Shown here: positions 48,101 through 59,242 of the stretch, piece after piece | Layout: each line of letters starts with the position of its first letter | Numbering within the stretch: position 1 is the stretch's first letter | Assembly (NCBI GenBank): GCA_022749755.1 | Contig: CM040451.1 | Location: forward strand, 3,982,871-4,046,870 | DNA: 64,000 nucleotides | Source: Azadirachta indica | Lineage: Eukaryota > Streptophyta > Magnoliopsida > Sapindales > Meliaceae | Direction of reading: 5' to 3' | The notes under the pieces: model-generated | What the model saw: only the letters and a program-made list of their open reading frames with translations | Told to the model about the DNA's origin: nothing | The model's database searches: none | Position numbers and translations under genes: made by a program

Positions 48101-49592
48101 GTTAAATGCTAGGATTTAGGGAGAGATGTTAATTAATCAATTTATTGGTTTTCTTTTATCATTTTGTGTTTATCTCCTTCGAATGTATCTAAATTTTAGA
48201 AGGGATGTTAGTTAATCAATAAATTGATTCTTTTTTTATTATTTTGCATTTATCTATTCGGATGTATCCAAATTTTGATTCAAATTCATCTTTGATTCTA
48301 AGCTTTTGATTTGGTAAAAGAATTAAATTATTCTGATTTAAGCAAATTTCTCAGATAATTGCTTTTGTCTTTGGATGCTACAAATTGGGTTGATTCGTTT
48401 TTGTGTGTGGATGCTTTCATTTCAAGGAACCAAAAAACTTATAAGGCAATTGGCTCCCGAGATGAAATATTAAAAACAATTTCTAACGAGAAATTTGAAA
48501 AGTACTGGCAATTGGCCCCAAGCTGGACACACTAACAATAATTGAAATTAATTATTATTACTTAATTTTACGTTAAAAGCCAAAAAAATTTATCTAGTTT
48601 TGTACTTATTATTTAATTTCACATTAAAACAAAAAAAAATTATTTTAGGCCCTACAATTTGATATGTGGAACCAACCTCTAACCTATCGGTTAAGTTTAA
48701 ACCTGAGGGGATTAAAGGGTAATTTTTCCTTTTTTGGCCATAAATTCTGCTTATGGAATATATATATATATACATATAAGAAATCTTAGAAGTATGTTAA
48801 AATCACCTCACGCACTTCCTCAGGTAAGTCATCCACCTTTTTCGCTTGATATTTGGTCACTGTATGCCATTTTTAAAATTACATGAGCATGTTCTTATCT
48901 CATTGAAATTTTCTATAAAATGAAAAAAAAATAATCACGAATAGTAATACTATGAACTGAAACATCCCATCAAAAGTGTTTGATTATTTATAAAGTGTTT
49001 GATTTATATACTCTTAATTATTAAAATTAAATCTAATATTTATATTAATTATAGGATATTAATTTATATATATGATCATAAATATATGTGTAAAGTTATG
49101 AAAAATAAATAATTGATTAAATCAAATAACAATATGTAAGAAAAATTATGGCATTCACCTCGGAAAAGAGCGGATATATTGTTTCTGCTACCGTATTTTC
49201 CGGAAATATCAAAGTTAAATATTGCTTTGTCTTTATAATTACCACCTAAAGGCAGGCGACCTGTAAAATATTATTCCATATATACAAAGTTAATTTAATT
49301 TAATTTAATTTACAAATAATTAATTGAGTGCTAGTTTGTCTGACATTTTAATTATTTTACTTCTGATGAAGAGTTTATAAATTAAGACAAAATGAGTCAT
49401 GAAGTTAGTTAAAGTGCATGAATGAATGAATGGAATGAATGATAATTACTTGACGTTAAACATCAAAGAGAATGAGAATTACTTACTCAAGAAAAAGGGA
49501 TACTTATCGGAGAAAGAGGAAGAACGGCAACGTGTACCGCCGGAAACCGCCGGAAAGCGGCGAATGAAGAGGTTTGTAGAATGCAGAGACAT
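39177..49592 (-). CDS. Class II diterpene synthase (copalyl diphosphate synthase family), 15 exons, 818 aa
   Basis: Exons, 5' to 3': 49592-49487, 49260-49159, 48859-48807, 43946-43631, 43518-43335, 42950-42736, 42641-42521, 42420-42308, 42191-41962, 41733-41618, 41096-40998, 40679-40434, 40310-40187, 39712-39515, 39410-39177. All introns are GT-AG, phases match, and the 2457-nt sum gives 818 codons plus TGA. These enzymes cyclise geranylgeranyl diphosphate by protonation in plastids. Residues 1-30 ([19 protein letters not shown]...) are Ser/Arg-rich like a transit peptide. SPYDTAW is at 119-125, QLPDGSWGD and [12 protein letters not shown] follow, and the catalytic DIDD is at 383-386. No DDxxD class I motif is seen. 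Residues equivalent to Arabidopsis CPS His263, Asn322 and His331 are Phe269, Ser328 and Gln337, with identical spacing, so gibberellin ent-CPS activity is unlikely and another product is inferred. The length is normal for the family and I see no defect. The first three exons are predicted from splice sites and phase; the rest rest on strong family similarity. Confidence 0.92.
40314..40335 (-). repeat. (CA)11 microsatellite abutting a splice acceptor
   Basis: On the coding strand of the diterpene synthase this is (TG)11 followed by CAG at the exon 13 acceptor (exon starts at 40310). It takes the place of the usual pyrimidine tract. Confidence 0.9.
43034..43052. repeat. (AT)n microsatellite in intron 5 of the diterpene synthase
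   Basis: An uninterrupted alternating AT run followed by GAGAGGGG. Confidence 0.9.
47470..48040. repeat. Foldback element inside intron 3 of the diterpene synthase
   Basis: About 47470-47640 pairs with about 47920-48040 in reverse complement. Matched blocks include TTTATAATCAAATTGATATT with its complement, AAATTAAATAATAATAATTA with its complement, and TTTTAAAATTAATTTTTTT with its complement. It is non-coding. Confidence 0.65.
48125..48282. repeat. 79-bp tandem repeat in intron 3
   Basis: Copies start GATGTTAATTAATCAA (48125) and GATGTTAGTTAATCAA (48204) and both end near ATGTATCYAAATTTT. They are diverged at about one base in six. Confidence 0.7.
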
Positions 49593-49701
49593 GGCCTATG
49601 ATTTGTTTGGCTGAAGAGAAAAATGATGTACATGAACAATAAGTTTGCTTATTAAGAAGAAGAAAAAGAAGATAAATGGTGGTGGTGGTGGTGGCCACGA
49701 T

Positions 49702-49709
49702 GGTTTATA
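49702..49709 (-). promoter_or_regulatory. TATA box of the diterpene synthase
   Basis: TATAAACC on the minus strand, 110 nt upstream of the ATG at 49592. A (CCA)n run (49694-49678) and a TC-rich stretch follow, typical of a plant 5' leader. Confidence 0.55.
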
Positions 49710-49732
49710 TTACCAAAGATAAATTCAACCAA

Positions 49733-49858
49733 CCCTATTTTAGTTATCATCCTATAATCCATTGTTTAACTCTAACAGCCAGCCTATTTAACTAGCCCTA
49801 TTTTAATTATCATCTTAGAATCCAATCTTTAACTCTATCAGCCGGCCTATTGAAAGGG
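49733..49858. repeat. 63-bp tandem duplication just upstream of the diterpene synthase promoter
   Basis: Copies 49733-49795 and 49796-49858 share CCCTATTTTARTTATCATC, AATCCA, TTTAACTCTA and CAGCCRGCCTATT. They differ at roughly 10 positions. The nearest copy is about 25 bp upstream of the TATA box. Confidence 0.85.
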
Positions 49859-50117
49859 ATAAATTTGACTGAGAAGGCTTTTTATTGTGACTGTTGCAGT
49901 TCTCACTTAGTTAAAACCATGCCTCTTTTCCTCCTTGTTTGGCTAAATAAAGTGGATAAGTTATTTCAGGTTCTTTCTTTGGTTCCAACTAGTTCTGAAG
50001 TGCTCCTTTATTCGTTATCTTTGCTTCCCAGTCGGTAAACAAGAAAGATTTCCTCTGAAATTGATGGATTATTATTCTAATTATCACAAATTCAAAATTA
50101 CAAGTTTAATGCATTTA

Positions 50118-50780
50118 GGATGCATTTGACAAGATGTAGTGGACTATATTGGATTGTGATAGATTAGATTGAATTGAATTGGATTGGATTAGATTGTAAT
50201 AGATCTTATTGTCTAATATTTAATACTTATTTTCGTTTGGTGTGTAATTGTATTATAAAATATTAATTATATGGATTTTATTTTTTAATATTTAATTTTA
50301 TATTATTATTTTTAATTAAAAATACATGTTTCATACCTAAAAATATTACCACTGTTTGCCGTGCCAACCTTACCGTGTATATCATTAAAATTTTTGTTGA
50401 ATACTATTCATAATGATATCATTACATAATTCAAATATTTAACTTCAAATTTATAGTAAACGATTGCTAAAACTATAATGGTAATGATATTATTGTGCAG
50501 AGTGTTCAATAAAAATTTTAATGATGTTTATTGTGATGGCTAATGGTAGTGGTGACAATAGTCAATAACAATGTAAGATATTTTCAAATTATTATTCTTA
50601 AAAACTTATTTTTAAAAAAATTAAAAAAAATACAGTCCAGACTTGACCTATGGGAGTGAGGATCAAGTATAAGCATACTGGACTATTCTCTTTAAATTTT
50701 GTCACCAAATACTAAATTAAAAAAGTTTTTATCCAGCAAAATAAAATAACACAGTAACAATGCAGCTCACCAAATATGCC
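50118..50780. mobile_element. hAT-like MITE, copy 1
   Basis: It starts GGATGCATTTG and ends CAAATATGCC, a short imperfect terminal inverted repeat. The inside has WGATTRGATTG runs and no ORF. TTTA occurs at both flanks but a full 8-bp duplication was not confirmed. The 63612-64000 sequence belongs to the same family. Confidence 0.5.
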
Positions 50781-50834
50781 TTTAGTTGTAATTATCGATA
50801 CTTTTGTTTTTCCAAATTGTTATTATTATTAGGA

Positions 50835-52035
50835 AAATTAACATATATCTCTTGATATTTGAAGATATAGACACACATCTTAGATGTTTGGAAAAAAAAA
50901 TCCCCTTAAGTTTGGATAAATATTTGATTTTTATTTTTGTTAATTAATCAATTAAATTATTATTATTTATACCTATAAAATTTTAAATAATAACAAATTG
51001 AGATATAATTATTTTAGCTTTAATAATTTAGTCCCTATTTTAATTTTTTTTCAATGTATTAAAGATTAAATTTTTAATTTATTATTTCAACAAAAAATTC
51101 AGAAAAAAAATATTATTATTAAAAAAAACTCTAACAATGATTTAAACCAAACTTATGTGTTAAAATATTTTTAACCGCCTTTTTTTACTTTATTAATAAT
51201 ATTTGATATTTAATTGTCAAAAAAAATTAAAATATTTTTAAAATTTTATTTTTATTTTTATATATATCATATTTATTTAAAAGATTATACTAATTTAATT
51301 ATATTTTCTTAATATAAATTATCAGAATATAAAAAAAAAATAAAAAAGAAGAAACTTTGATGTCATTTATTAATGGAATTAAAAATTAAAAATATTTTAC
51401 ATTACTGTCGATAATATAATTTAATTTTAATTAAAATGTAAAAAAAGAAGAAAAATTTTTATTATTTTTATTTGTAATATTTATATATATAACATGTATT
51501 TATTTTTATTTTTATAACTTTTTAAAGAAAATATGATAAATCTAACATAATTTATTTAAATAGATATATTATATATAAAAATAAAATTTTAAAAATATTT
51601 CATTTACAATTTTTGTAATAATTGAACATCAAATTATTACTAAAAAAGCAAAAAAAAAAGGGTTAAGATTATTTTAGCATATGAGTTTGATGTAACTTAT
51701 TGTTTGAATTTTTTAATAATAATATTTTTCTTAATTTTTTATTGAAATAATAAATTAAAAAATTATTTAGTTCTTACTATGTTAAGAAAATTACTAAAAT
51801 AGGGAATAATTGTTGTAGTTAAACAAGTATATTGTAAAAAAATTATAATAAAGATTAAAGTGTTATAATTAAAATAATTAATTTTTAATTTATTATTATT
51901 CAAAGTTTAAAAATATAAATGATAATAATTTAACCGGTCAACTAACAAAAATAAAAATCAAACTTAAGAGCTTTTATTTTTTCTCAAACATCATAAATTA
52001 TATATCTATTTCTTCAAACATAAAAAGGGATATAT
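50835..52035. repeat. Long foldback element (about 1.2 kb)
   Basis: The arms run from about 50835-51300 and 51480-52035. Pairs include ACATATATCTCTTGATATTT with the complement of the 52020 end, TTTGATTTTTATTTTTGTTA with its complement near 51945, and a TTTTTAATTTATTATTTCAA block with its complement near 51740. It is non-coding. Confidence 0.75.
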
Positions 52036-53556
52036 GCCAATTGCCCTTGTTATTATTATGACAAATGAGGATATATATCTATTTTTTCAAACACTACAAG
52101 GAAGACCAACCAATATGCAAGGCTATGATATGATATACTTATCTTACTCAAAGCTTGTTGGCCAACCAATGTGCAAAGCTATGATATGATATGCTTATGG
52201 GAAAAATGCCCTAAACCCCTCTCAGATTTGATCCAATTGCCCATCACTTTCCCGAAGTTTAAAAAATATCTCTTCAAGTCCTACTGTTACACAAGAGTAT
52301 AGAAAAATAGTACCTTTATTATTTTAGCCCTTACATAATTTGAGAACAAATGGGTTCCAATAGGGTTAGACATAAGTCTCGCATATTTGTCGATTTGTGT
52401 GTTTCAAGTAATAATTTTTTTTTTTATTTTGATGTGAAACTAAAAAATAATTTATTAGTTTGATTAAAAGTAAATTAGTTTAGAAATAAAAAAATAATTT
52501 TTTTTGCTTTGAGGGTAATTAAATAATAATTTATTATACTTAAACTAAAATTAAATTTTAGTTACAAAACTAAATAATATAATTAAATAATATTTAAATT
52601 AAATTAAATTAAATGATAATTTTTCTATCATCAAAAGTATCCTAAACATGGCATTTGATTGGCGGCATCGTTTCCTTCTTGTTCCATTTTTCGCTCTCTC
52701 TTTTGTTTTCATTTTTATTTTTTTTCAGGCTGCATGTGGTCTGATCCAAATACCATTCATCTCTCTCTCATAGAACAAACTCGTTCTCTTGTTTTCTATT
52801 TTCAATTATATTTACTTTTCATTTTGTTTTCAACATCTCAGCTTCACACTCCTTTTCCTCAATTTCTTTACTTTTCTATGCCATTATCTCCTTTTGCATG
52901 CATTTGTTTCCTTAGGTCACATCACTTCTTCAACCAGCACTAAACCTCTATTTATCAAGGACTTCTCCAACCCCATGGCTGCCAATTAACAAAGGAACGA
53001 ACAAAAAGAAATAGCAAATTTGATTTTTCAATAATTAAGGACAAGACTGAAAGCAAATATTTTATGTCAAGATAGTAAAATTTGCCCAAAATCATAACTT
53101 CGATGAATTCTGCTTTCTCTTCAACCAAAATCCAGTTTTTTCACCCATCCAAATCGATTTGTCAATCCTTGTTTTTGTGCAAACAAAAACGTTAAAAATC
53201 TTTTACTGTTTTATCGCCCCCTTACTCCTTCCCCCACCACCACTACCACCATATCCGCACCGTCCTTCACGACCTATCACCCTTTTTCACCACTGCACAT
53301 GGCCCTAGTGCACCCAGAAACGTGCCTACCCCCACCACCATTTCATTTACATCCTTAGCCCTCAATCATGGATTCATCATCTTTGTTGAAGAATGATTTC
53401 ATGATAAAGGAAAGTGTTTGGCTACTAAGAAAGCGAAAGCGAGAGTGAAGGAGAAAGAAGATAAAAAAAATATAAAAGAAAAATGATGATATTGAAAAAA
53501 TAAAAAAAAATGTTAAGATTAAATAAATATATGTACATGTTTCATCATTTTTTAAA

Positions 53557-56500
53557 GGGAGATTCTCTTATTCCCCTCATTCTAGAGCTAACATCCAGTT
53601 ACTCTCTAATTTTTTATTAATGTCGCATCACCCCTTTGCCGTTCACATTTGTTATTTTTTGGGGCATTTATGTCTTCTGACTTTATTATGTCTATTATAA
53701 TTTAAAAAATGAGAAATGTACAGTACACATGTCCAGAAAATTCTAAACAAAAACATATTTTAGTTCACATTTTTTCAAAAAAGTAAAAAAAATTTAAATC
53801 AAAAACTACTTTTTTAAAGAAAATAAAAAACATGAGTCAACTTAAACTAAAAGAAGCAACTGACTGTTCATTTTCATCTTCCTTTGGACTTTGCACCCCA
53901 AACAAAACTTAACTCTACCACCTATAGACTCTAAGCAAATTCCAAATAAGATTTTGACTATCAAAAAAAATTAGTTTTTGGATGCAAACAACCAAGTATA
54001 CACCGCATCCCCTAAGTTTTGTGCATTATCAAGAGTGAAACAAGTTTATTAACTTAATTTATGGGTTTTTAGTTGAATAGTTGTGTTATAGTTCATGTTT
54101 AGATTTGGTTTTGTTTGTTTCAATGGAAAAATGCAATGCAAAATGATGGACGGGCAATCGTTCGCGAAAGTCATACCTGAGTAATGGGCATTTTAATCTC
54201 TCCATTTTGGAAAATGTGGTGGGTTATTGATAATGTTACTTCTTTAGGGTTTTTGTTTTGTTGATTGTATGTATTATAAAAGCTTGCATTTTGCGTGAAA
54301 ATTGTTTGAGAAAAGTGGCTCTATTTTACGGGTATTTTTAACGGATCTCCCTTTTTTCTAAGTGTAGTTGGTTATAAGTGTTTTAGTTGGTGTTTATAGG
54401 GAGACTGACCAGCACATGACTATTTTAGAGTTTACAATGTTTATGTTAATTAATTTAGTAATTTACGTTGTTTTAGTCCAGTAATCGGTTTTTGTTCTGT
54501 TTGATTTGAAGTCCCTACATTTTCTTGTTAATGAAAAAAGCTGATTATTTGTATGATTCAGTGATCTTAGCATGATACATGAGTTTTGTTTTTATGGGAA
54601 ACATATATTGAAAAGTTTGATTGTTGGTGTATTTATGCATGGTAATTTATTAGTATATGTGACTATAGTTACTGAAAATTTACTTTGAAATGGTTGGTTT
54701 TGATATGTACGAAATGAGTTATTCTATACTTGAGTTGATAGTGGCTTTTTATAGAGTGCAAGTTAAAATAGGGCTTGTCCTTGGTGTCTCTTATTAATGA
54801 TGTAATGGAGATGTTCACCAGGATCACAAATTCCATGAAAAGTAATTCATCATAAAAGCAATTGACTGCCTTATCGCTTTCCGATTAAACAAAGCTGATG
54901 TAGTTAATGAGTTCCCCATTTCGGAAGTAACACAAGCAGAGCCAGCACGTGGACAAGGACAAACAGATGAAAATAGTCATGAAACTAATGATAAAGATGA
55001 AGACGTTGTGAATAAAGAATCAATTGAATGGATTGACGACGATGAAGCAAATCTAGCTGAATCTGCAACTAATGCTAAAAATGATTTACAAGGTAATGAC
55101 TCAAACACATCAAAAGACGAAGAAGTTATATCTGAATCTATTATTGTTGTTGATGGAGGCATTGAAGATAGCTCTGATGAAGTAAGTAATGCCATCAGCC
55201 AGATGGTTAGTGACTTAATAGGCAGGTTGTTAAAAATTCTAGCATACGATGACATTAGCTTCGGATAGGTAAACTGTTTAAGATAGCGAACCATTTCAAA
55301 GATTTGCTAAAGGATTACTGTATATAAGAGGGTTTTTGGCTTTGCAAAATGAAAAATGAAACTACAAGATTGACAAGAGTATGTTGTAGACCAAACTGTC
55401 AGTGGAACATCCATGCTTCAAGAATGGTTGACCAAATTAGTTTTTGCATCAAGTCAATGACAGCCGAAGAACACACATGTAAGAGAACATTCAAGAACCC
55501 TGAGCTCATTAGTGACTGGCCAACAAAGAAGTTGTGCTCTACTTTAACAAACAATCCTAGTATTGATGTTAAGGCTATGGCAGCTGAGCTGTGCAGAAGT
55601 TTTAGGACAGGTACAACTATAAAACCATTACACAAGGAAAAAAAAGAGGCATAAATATGGCAGCAATAGACTTTGTAAACTCTTAAAAAAAGACTTGAGG
55701 ACTATGCATAAATGTTGTTGGTAGGCAATAGAGGAGCAACAATTAAGATTCAACAATAGCCAATAGGAGTTTTTAAGAGATTTTTCATGAGTTACAGGGC
55801 ATAATAGAAGGGATTTACAAAGGGCTATGAAAGATTTATTGTTGTAAATGGATGCAATTTAAAGACCTTACATGGTGGTGTTCTACTCTCAGCAGTGGCA
55901 GTAGATGCAAATAATGGTATTTTCCCTTTGGCAACAGTTATTTGTGAGGGAGAGAATTCGTATAGCTAAGACAAGATTTTACGATTATTCAAGGAGCATA
56001 TGGAAATAATGGATGGAATGGCAATCACCTTTATATCTTATAGACAAAAAGGAGTTATTGGACCTCTTAAAATCCAATTTTCTTTTGGCCTTAATTAGGT
56101 ATTGTGCTAGGCATACCTATGCTCACTTCCAAAAGATTTTACTGTTGAGATATTGATAGAAGATTTTTGAATGGCAGTACACGCAACTAGGTCGATTTTG
56201 ATATTGCAATGAAAAAAATCAAAGAGATTGAATCAGCAATATTTGAGTGGCTAATAAAGAATAAACCTAGCACTTGGGCAGTACACAAATTTAATCATTT
56301 CTTTAAGATTGATAAGAGGAATAATATGACTAAATGATTTCTCATTGAGCAGTACACAAATTTAATAATATGATTGAATCTTGGAATGGATTTCTTAATA
56401 AGCATAGGAAGAATTCAATCTTAGAGTTGTTAGAGTTCATAAGAATAAAGTTGATGAAGATAATGATTTAAAAAAGAGAAAAATGTGCAGAATTGCTAAC

Positions 56501-58221
56501 CAATCTACCTCCTAGGGTGAGTGCCCTAGGAGGTAGAAAGTTACAAAGATTGGAAGAAAGTTTTTGGTGGTAAAATCAAGTAAAGATGAGTTTTAAGTTA
56601 TTGATTATAAGTTGGGCAATGCCCTGCATTATGTCATGGACCTTAGCAATTATGGTTGTGATTGTTTAAGTTGGCAAGTTATTGGGGTACCTTTTAAGCA
56701 TGCATTGGTTTGCATTATACAGTCAAACTTTGAACCAGCAGATTATGTCGACGAGAGTTTAACAAAAGCATAATATAAACTAACCTATTCAGAAATCATA
56801 CACCTAATCTCGGATAAAGTAATTGGCCAAGGACTAAGTTTGCAGATTTGAAGCCCCCAGTTATAACTGCTAAGGCAAGCATACCAAAATATAACAGAAG
56901 GAAGGAGCGAACCAAAATTTGAAACAAAAAACAAGGCACATTACAAGATATAGCCGGTGCAAGAACCTTGGCCACAACAAAAGAAGCTATCCTATTCATC
57001 AGGTTATCTGAAAAATACGTTGTTTGAACATTAATCTATAACAACATGTTAATTGCTTCTATATAGAATAAGAAGCTACTACTGACACACCTACAAGTGC
57101 TGCCACAACCACTAGCACTGGACCTGAAAGCACAAGTAATTTAAACAAGCAAGTTAATTTTCAACATTCTTAATTGTATTCATTTTTTTCTTCATAATTG
57201 AGATTGGTTTGGATTTTTTTCAAGTAGTTGCAACACCACATTCCAAGTGTGGCATGAGAAACAGGAATAAATCTATCAACAGACCAAAGCAAAGCAAAAT
57301 CACCCTAAGAAAGCCAATAAATCATGTTATCCTGCTACGTTAGGGCAGCAGAGGTCTAAGTAACATATAGGTAAGTTTTTGAAGTCTTTAATGAGGTTGT
57401 ATTATCTGTTTGAGGTATTAGTTTGTGGTTCTTAGTCATGTTCTGAAATTTGAAGATCACTCTGTACATATGTGGTTTTTCTGGGCATGTTATGAATTTG
57501 AAGTAAAATCAACATGTGTATAGTTTTTGGGCATTATATTCAGATAATTTGGCATTTCTGGTATGAGATGCTTGGTGAGGCAAAATTGATGCATGATAGA
57601 GCTCTTTTCAAAGATTTGGAGAACATTTTGGATATAAGTTATTTTGTGCATGGTTTTTGTGTTCACTCTATCATACTATTGATTGAAATAATTTTCTATT
57701 AAAATTATTTTAAAGAGAGGAAAGAGAGTTACAGATTTGATTATAGAGAGAATAACCTTCAAAATAAAATTGAAAAATAATTTCATGTTGCAATTATGTC
57801 GAAATTGTATTAAAATTATTTTTTGTAACTGTTTACTATTTGCAATTTTTTTTTGGCTACTGTTTGAGTTTAAATGAACTCCAAAAAGTGTTTCTTGGAC
57901 GTGAAAGAAAAGAAAAGCCAACTACGAAATGAAAGAAAAGGAGAACAAAAATAAATTGGGCGTTTTTATTTTCTTTTTTTAATTTTTATAAATAAATGAA
58001 TCTTTTATATTTAATTTTAAAATATTGGGATCCCAAGACAAAGTTAACCAATACAAAAGGTTGCTTTGTCATCCTTTTAAATAGTAGTGAGGGCAATTGG
58101 TTAAAAACACCCAAATATGAATAACGGAACTAACGGTAAAGGCATGATAAGACTTTAATGAAAAATTATGAGGGTCATGGAATATTAGCTCTAAAATCAG
58201 AGAGCAATCGGACATTCTCCC
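53557..58221. mobile_element. MULE nested inside the outer element
   Basis: A second inverted pair lies inside: GGGAGATTCTC with the TTCTAGAGCTAACAT block on the left, and the complement of TTAGCTCTAAAATCAGAGAG...GACATTCTCCC on the right. The 10-bp flanks ATTTTTTAAA (left) and AAATTTTAAA (right) may be a decayed target duplication. The MuDR relic lies inside this pair. Confidence 0.6.
54839..56990 (+). pseudogene. MuDR-type transposase relic of the nested MULE
   Basis: An acidic N-terminal region (54950-55268) is followed by a MuDR DNA-binding-like domain (55349-55654: VCCRPNCQWNIHASR, CIKSMTAEEHTCKRTFKNPE). Decayed MULE catalytic-domain pieces follow (IVVNGCNFK..., 55840 on). A SWIM-type zinc finger reads LSNYGCDCLSW...KHALVCI (56640-56720), and a zinc-knuckle-like end follows near 56940. 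Stops and frameshifts are frequent. Not functional. Confidence 0.8.
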
Positions 58222-59242
58222 AAATTTTAAATTTTAAGTTTAATTATAAGGAAAGATAATTTTACATTAATTATTTTTCTATTATTTTAATTGAAGATAG
58301 GATTTTAAAGTTTAGAGATATTTTTTAAAGTTCAAGGGGTAATGAGTAATTGGATCAAACATGAGGGTGGTCCAGGGCATTGTTTCTATGCTTATGGTAT
58401 CCAAAACTTGTTGGTTGCTGTAGTGGGATTTTCAAAACTTTGTCATGATATGATTTGTACAAAACAATGACATGAATTTTGACTCCTTTCCTTCGCATTA
58501 AAGACTAAAATTTTATAATTTACCAAATAATAACCTGATTTGTTACTTCTTTAAATTTAGGGATGAAAATGTTATTATCCCTCTGTATATTCTTTTTCAA
58601 GAAAATGCCCATCGCCCCCCTATGGTTTCAGCTAATTATGCAACCTCCCTAAGTTTTCAAAAATACTCTTTGCCCAACCGTTAGCCCATCTTTGTTAAAA
58701 ATACCTTTCTAAGTGATAGATGACCTAGGTTTCTTGGCCTACATTGTACGCCGTAAGAAAATCTCTTTGTAAAGACAAAGAAGAATGAACCATAGAAGAG
58801 TGTAAACCTAACGAGTGCATGGTTACTGTTCATTGTAAGCCATCTTTATCAAGATGTTATGTAAAAAGTCATCAATTAAACTATGAAAGATTGCATTTTT
58901 TATGGCTTGATTGTTGAATAAAAAATTTAAAACATAAAACGGGTTCTGTTGAGGGGAAAATAGATCTTGTTGAAGCGAAAATATGGGTTTTTGAGAATGA
59001 GTAAATAGGTTGTGGTTAAGTGAAAAATGGGTTTTGTTAAGAGTGAAAATGGGTTTTGTTGGTAGGAAATAATGAATATGGTTGGTTTTTGTTGCCCACA
59101 TCGATATGGTGATTGTAAAAAATGGGTTTGAATATATATGGCACTATATGTGATTGTGTAAAAAATGGTTTTTTATATATCTGTTAGTTACTATTTGACT
59201 TATCTCACATGTGCATTTGTGTTTACATTTCTTGAGTTCAAT

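Larger units (their letters stand above)
43947..48806 (-). other. Intron 3 of the diterpene synthase (4.86 kb)
   Basis: It separates the transit-peptide exons from the conserved enzyme. It contains an (AT)n run (44109-44131), a foldback (47470-48040), a 79-bp tandem repeat and a stretch near 45545-45650 (TTTATAGTGGTTCAACAA...) that recalls LTR-type sequence but is unresolved. Two overlapping small frames at 44486-44930 have no recognised domain. The acceptor is a long pyrimidine tract ending CTCAAAAG before exon 4. Confidence 0.75.
52200..58386. mobile_element. MULE, outer element with 10-bp target duplication
   Basis: TATGCTTATG flanks both ends exactly (52190-52199 and 58387-58396). The left terminus GGAAAAATGCCC is matched by the reverse complement of GGGCATTGTTTC on the right, and arm similarity continues for about 100 bp (GATCCAATT, then TTTAAAAAATATCTCT). 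The 9-11 bp duplication and long TIRs are Mutator features. The left interior (52650-53500) is GC-richer and non-TE-like, possibly captured host DNA. Confidence 0.8.

Noticed and set aside
49426..49698. Plus-strand 62-codon frame and minus-strand 64-codon frame at the diterpene synthase 5' end
   Set aside because: The real first exon uses another minus-strand frame from the ATG at 49592. These are shadows or an alternative frame.
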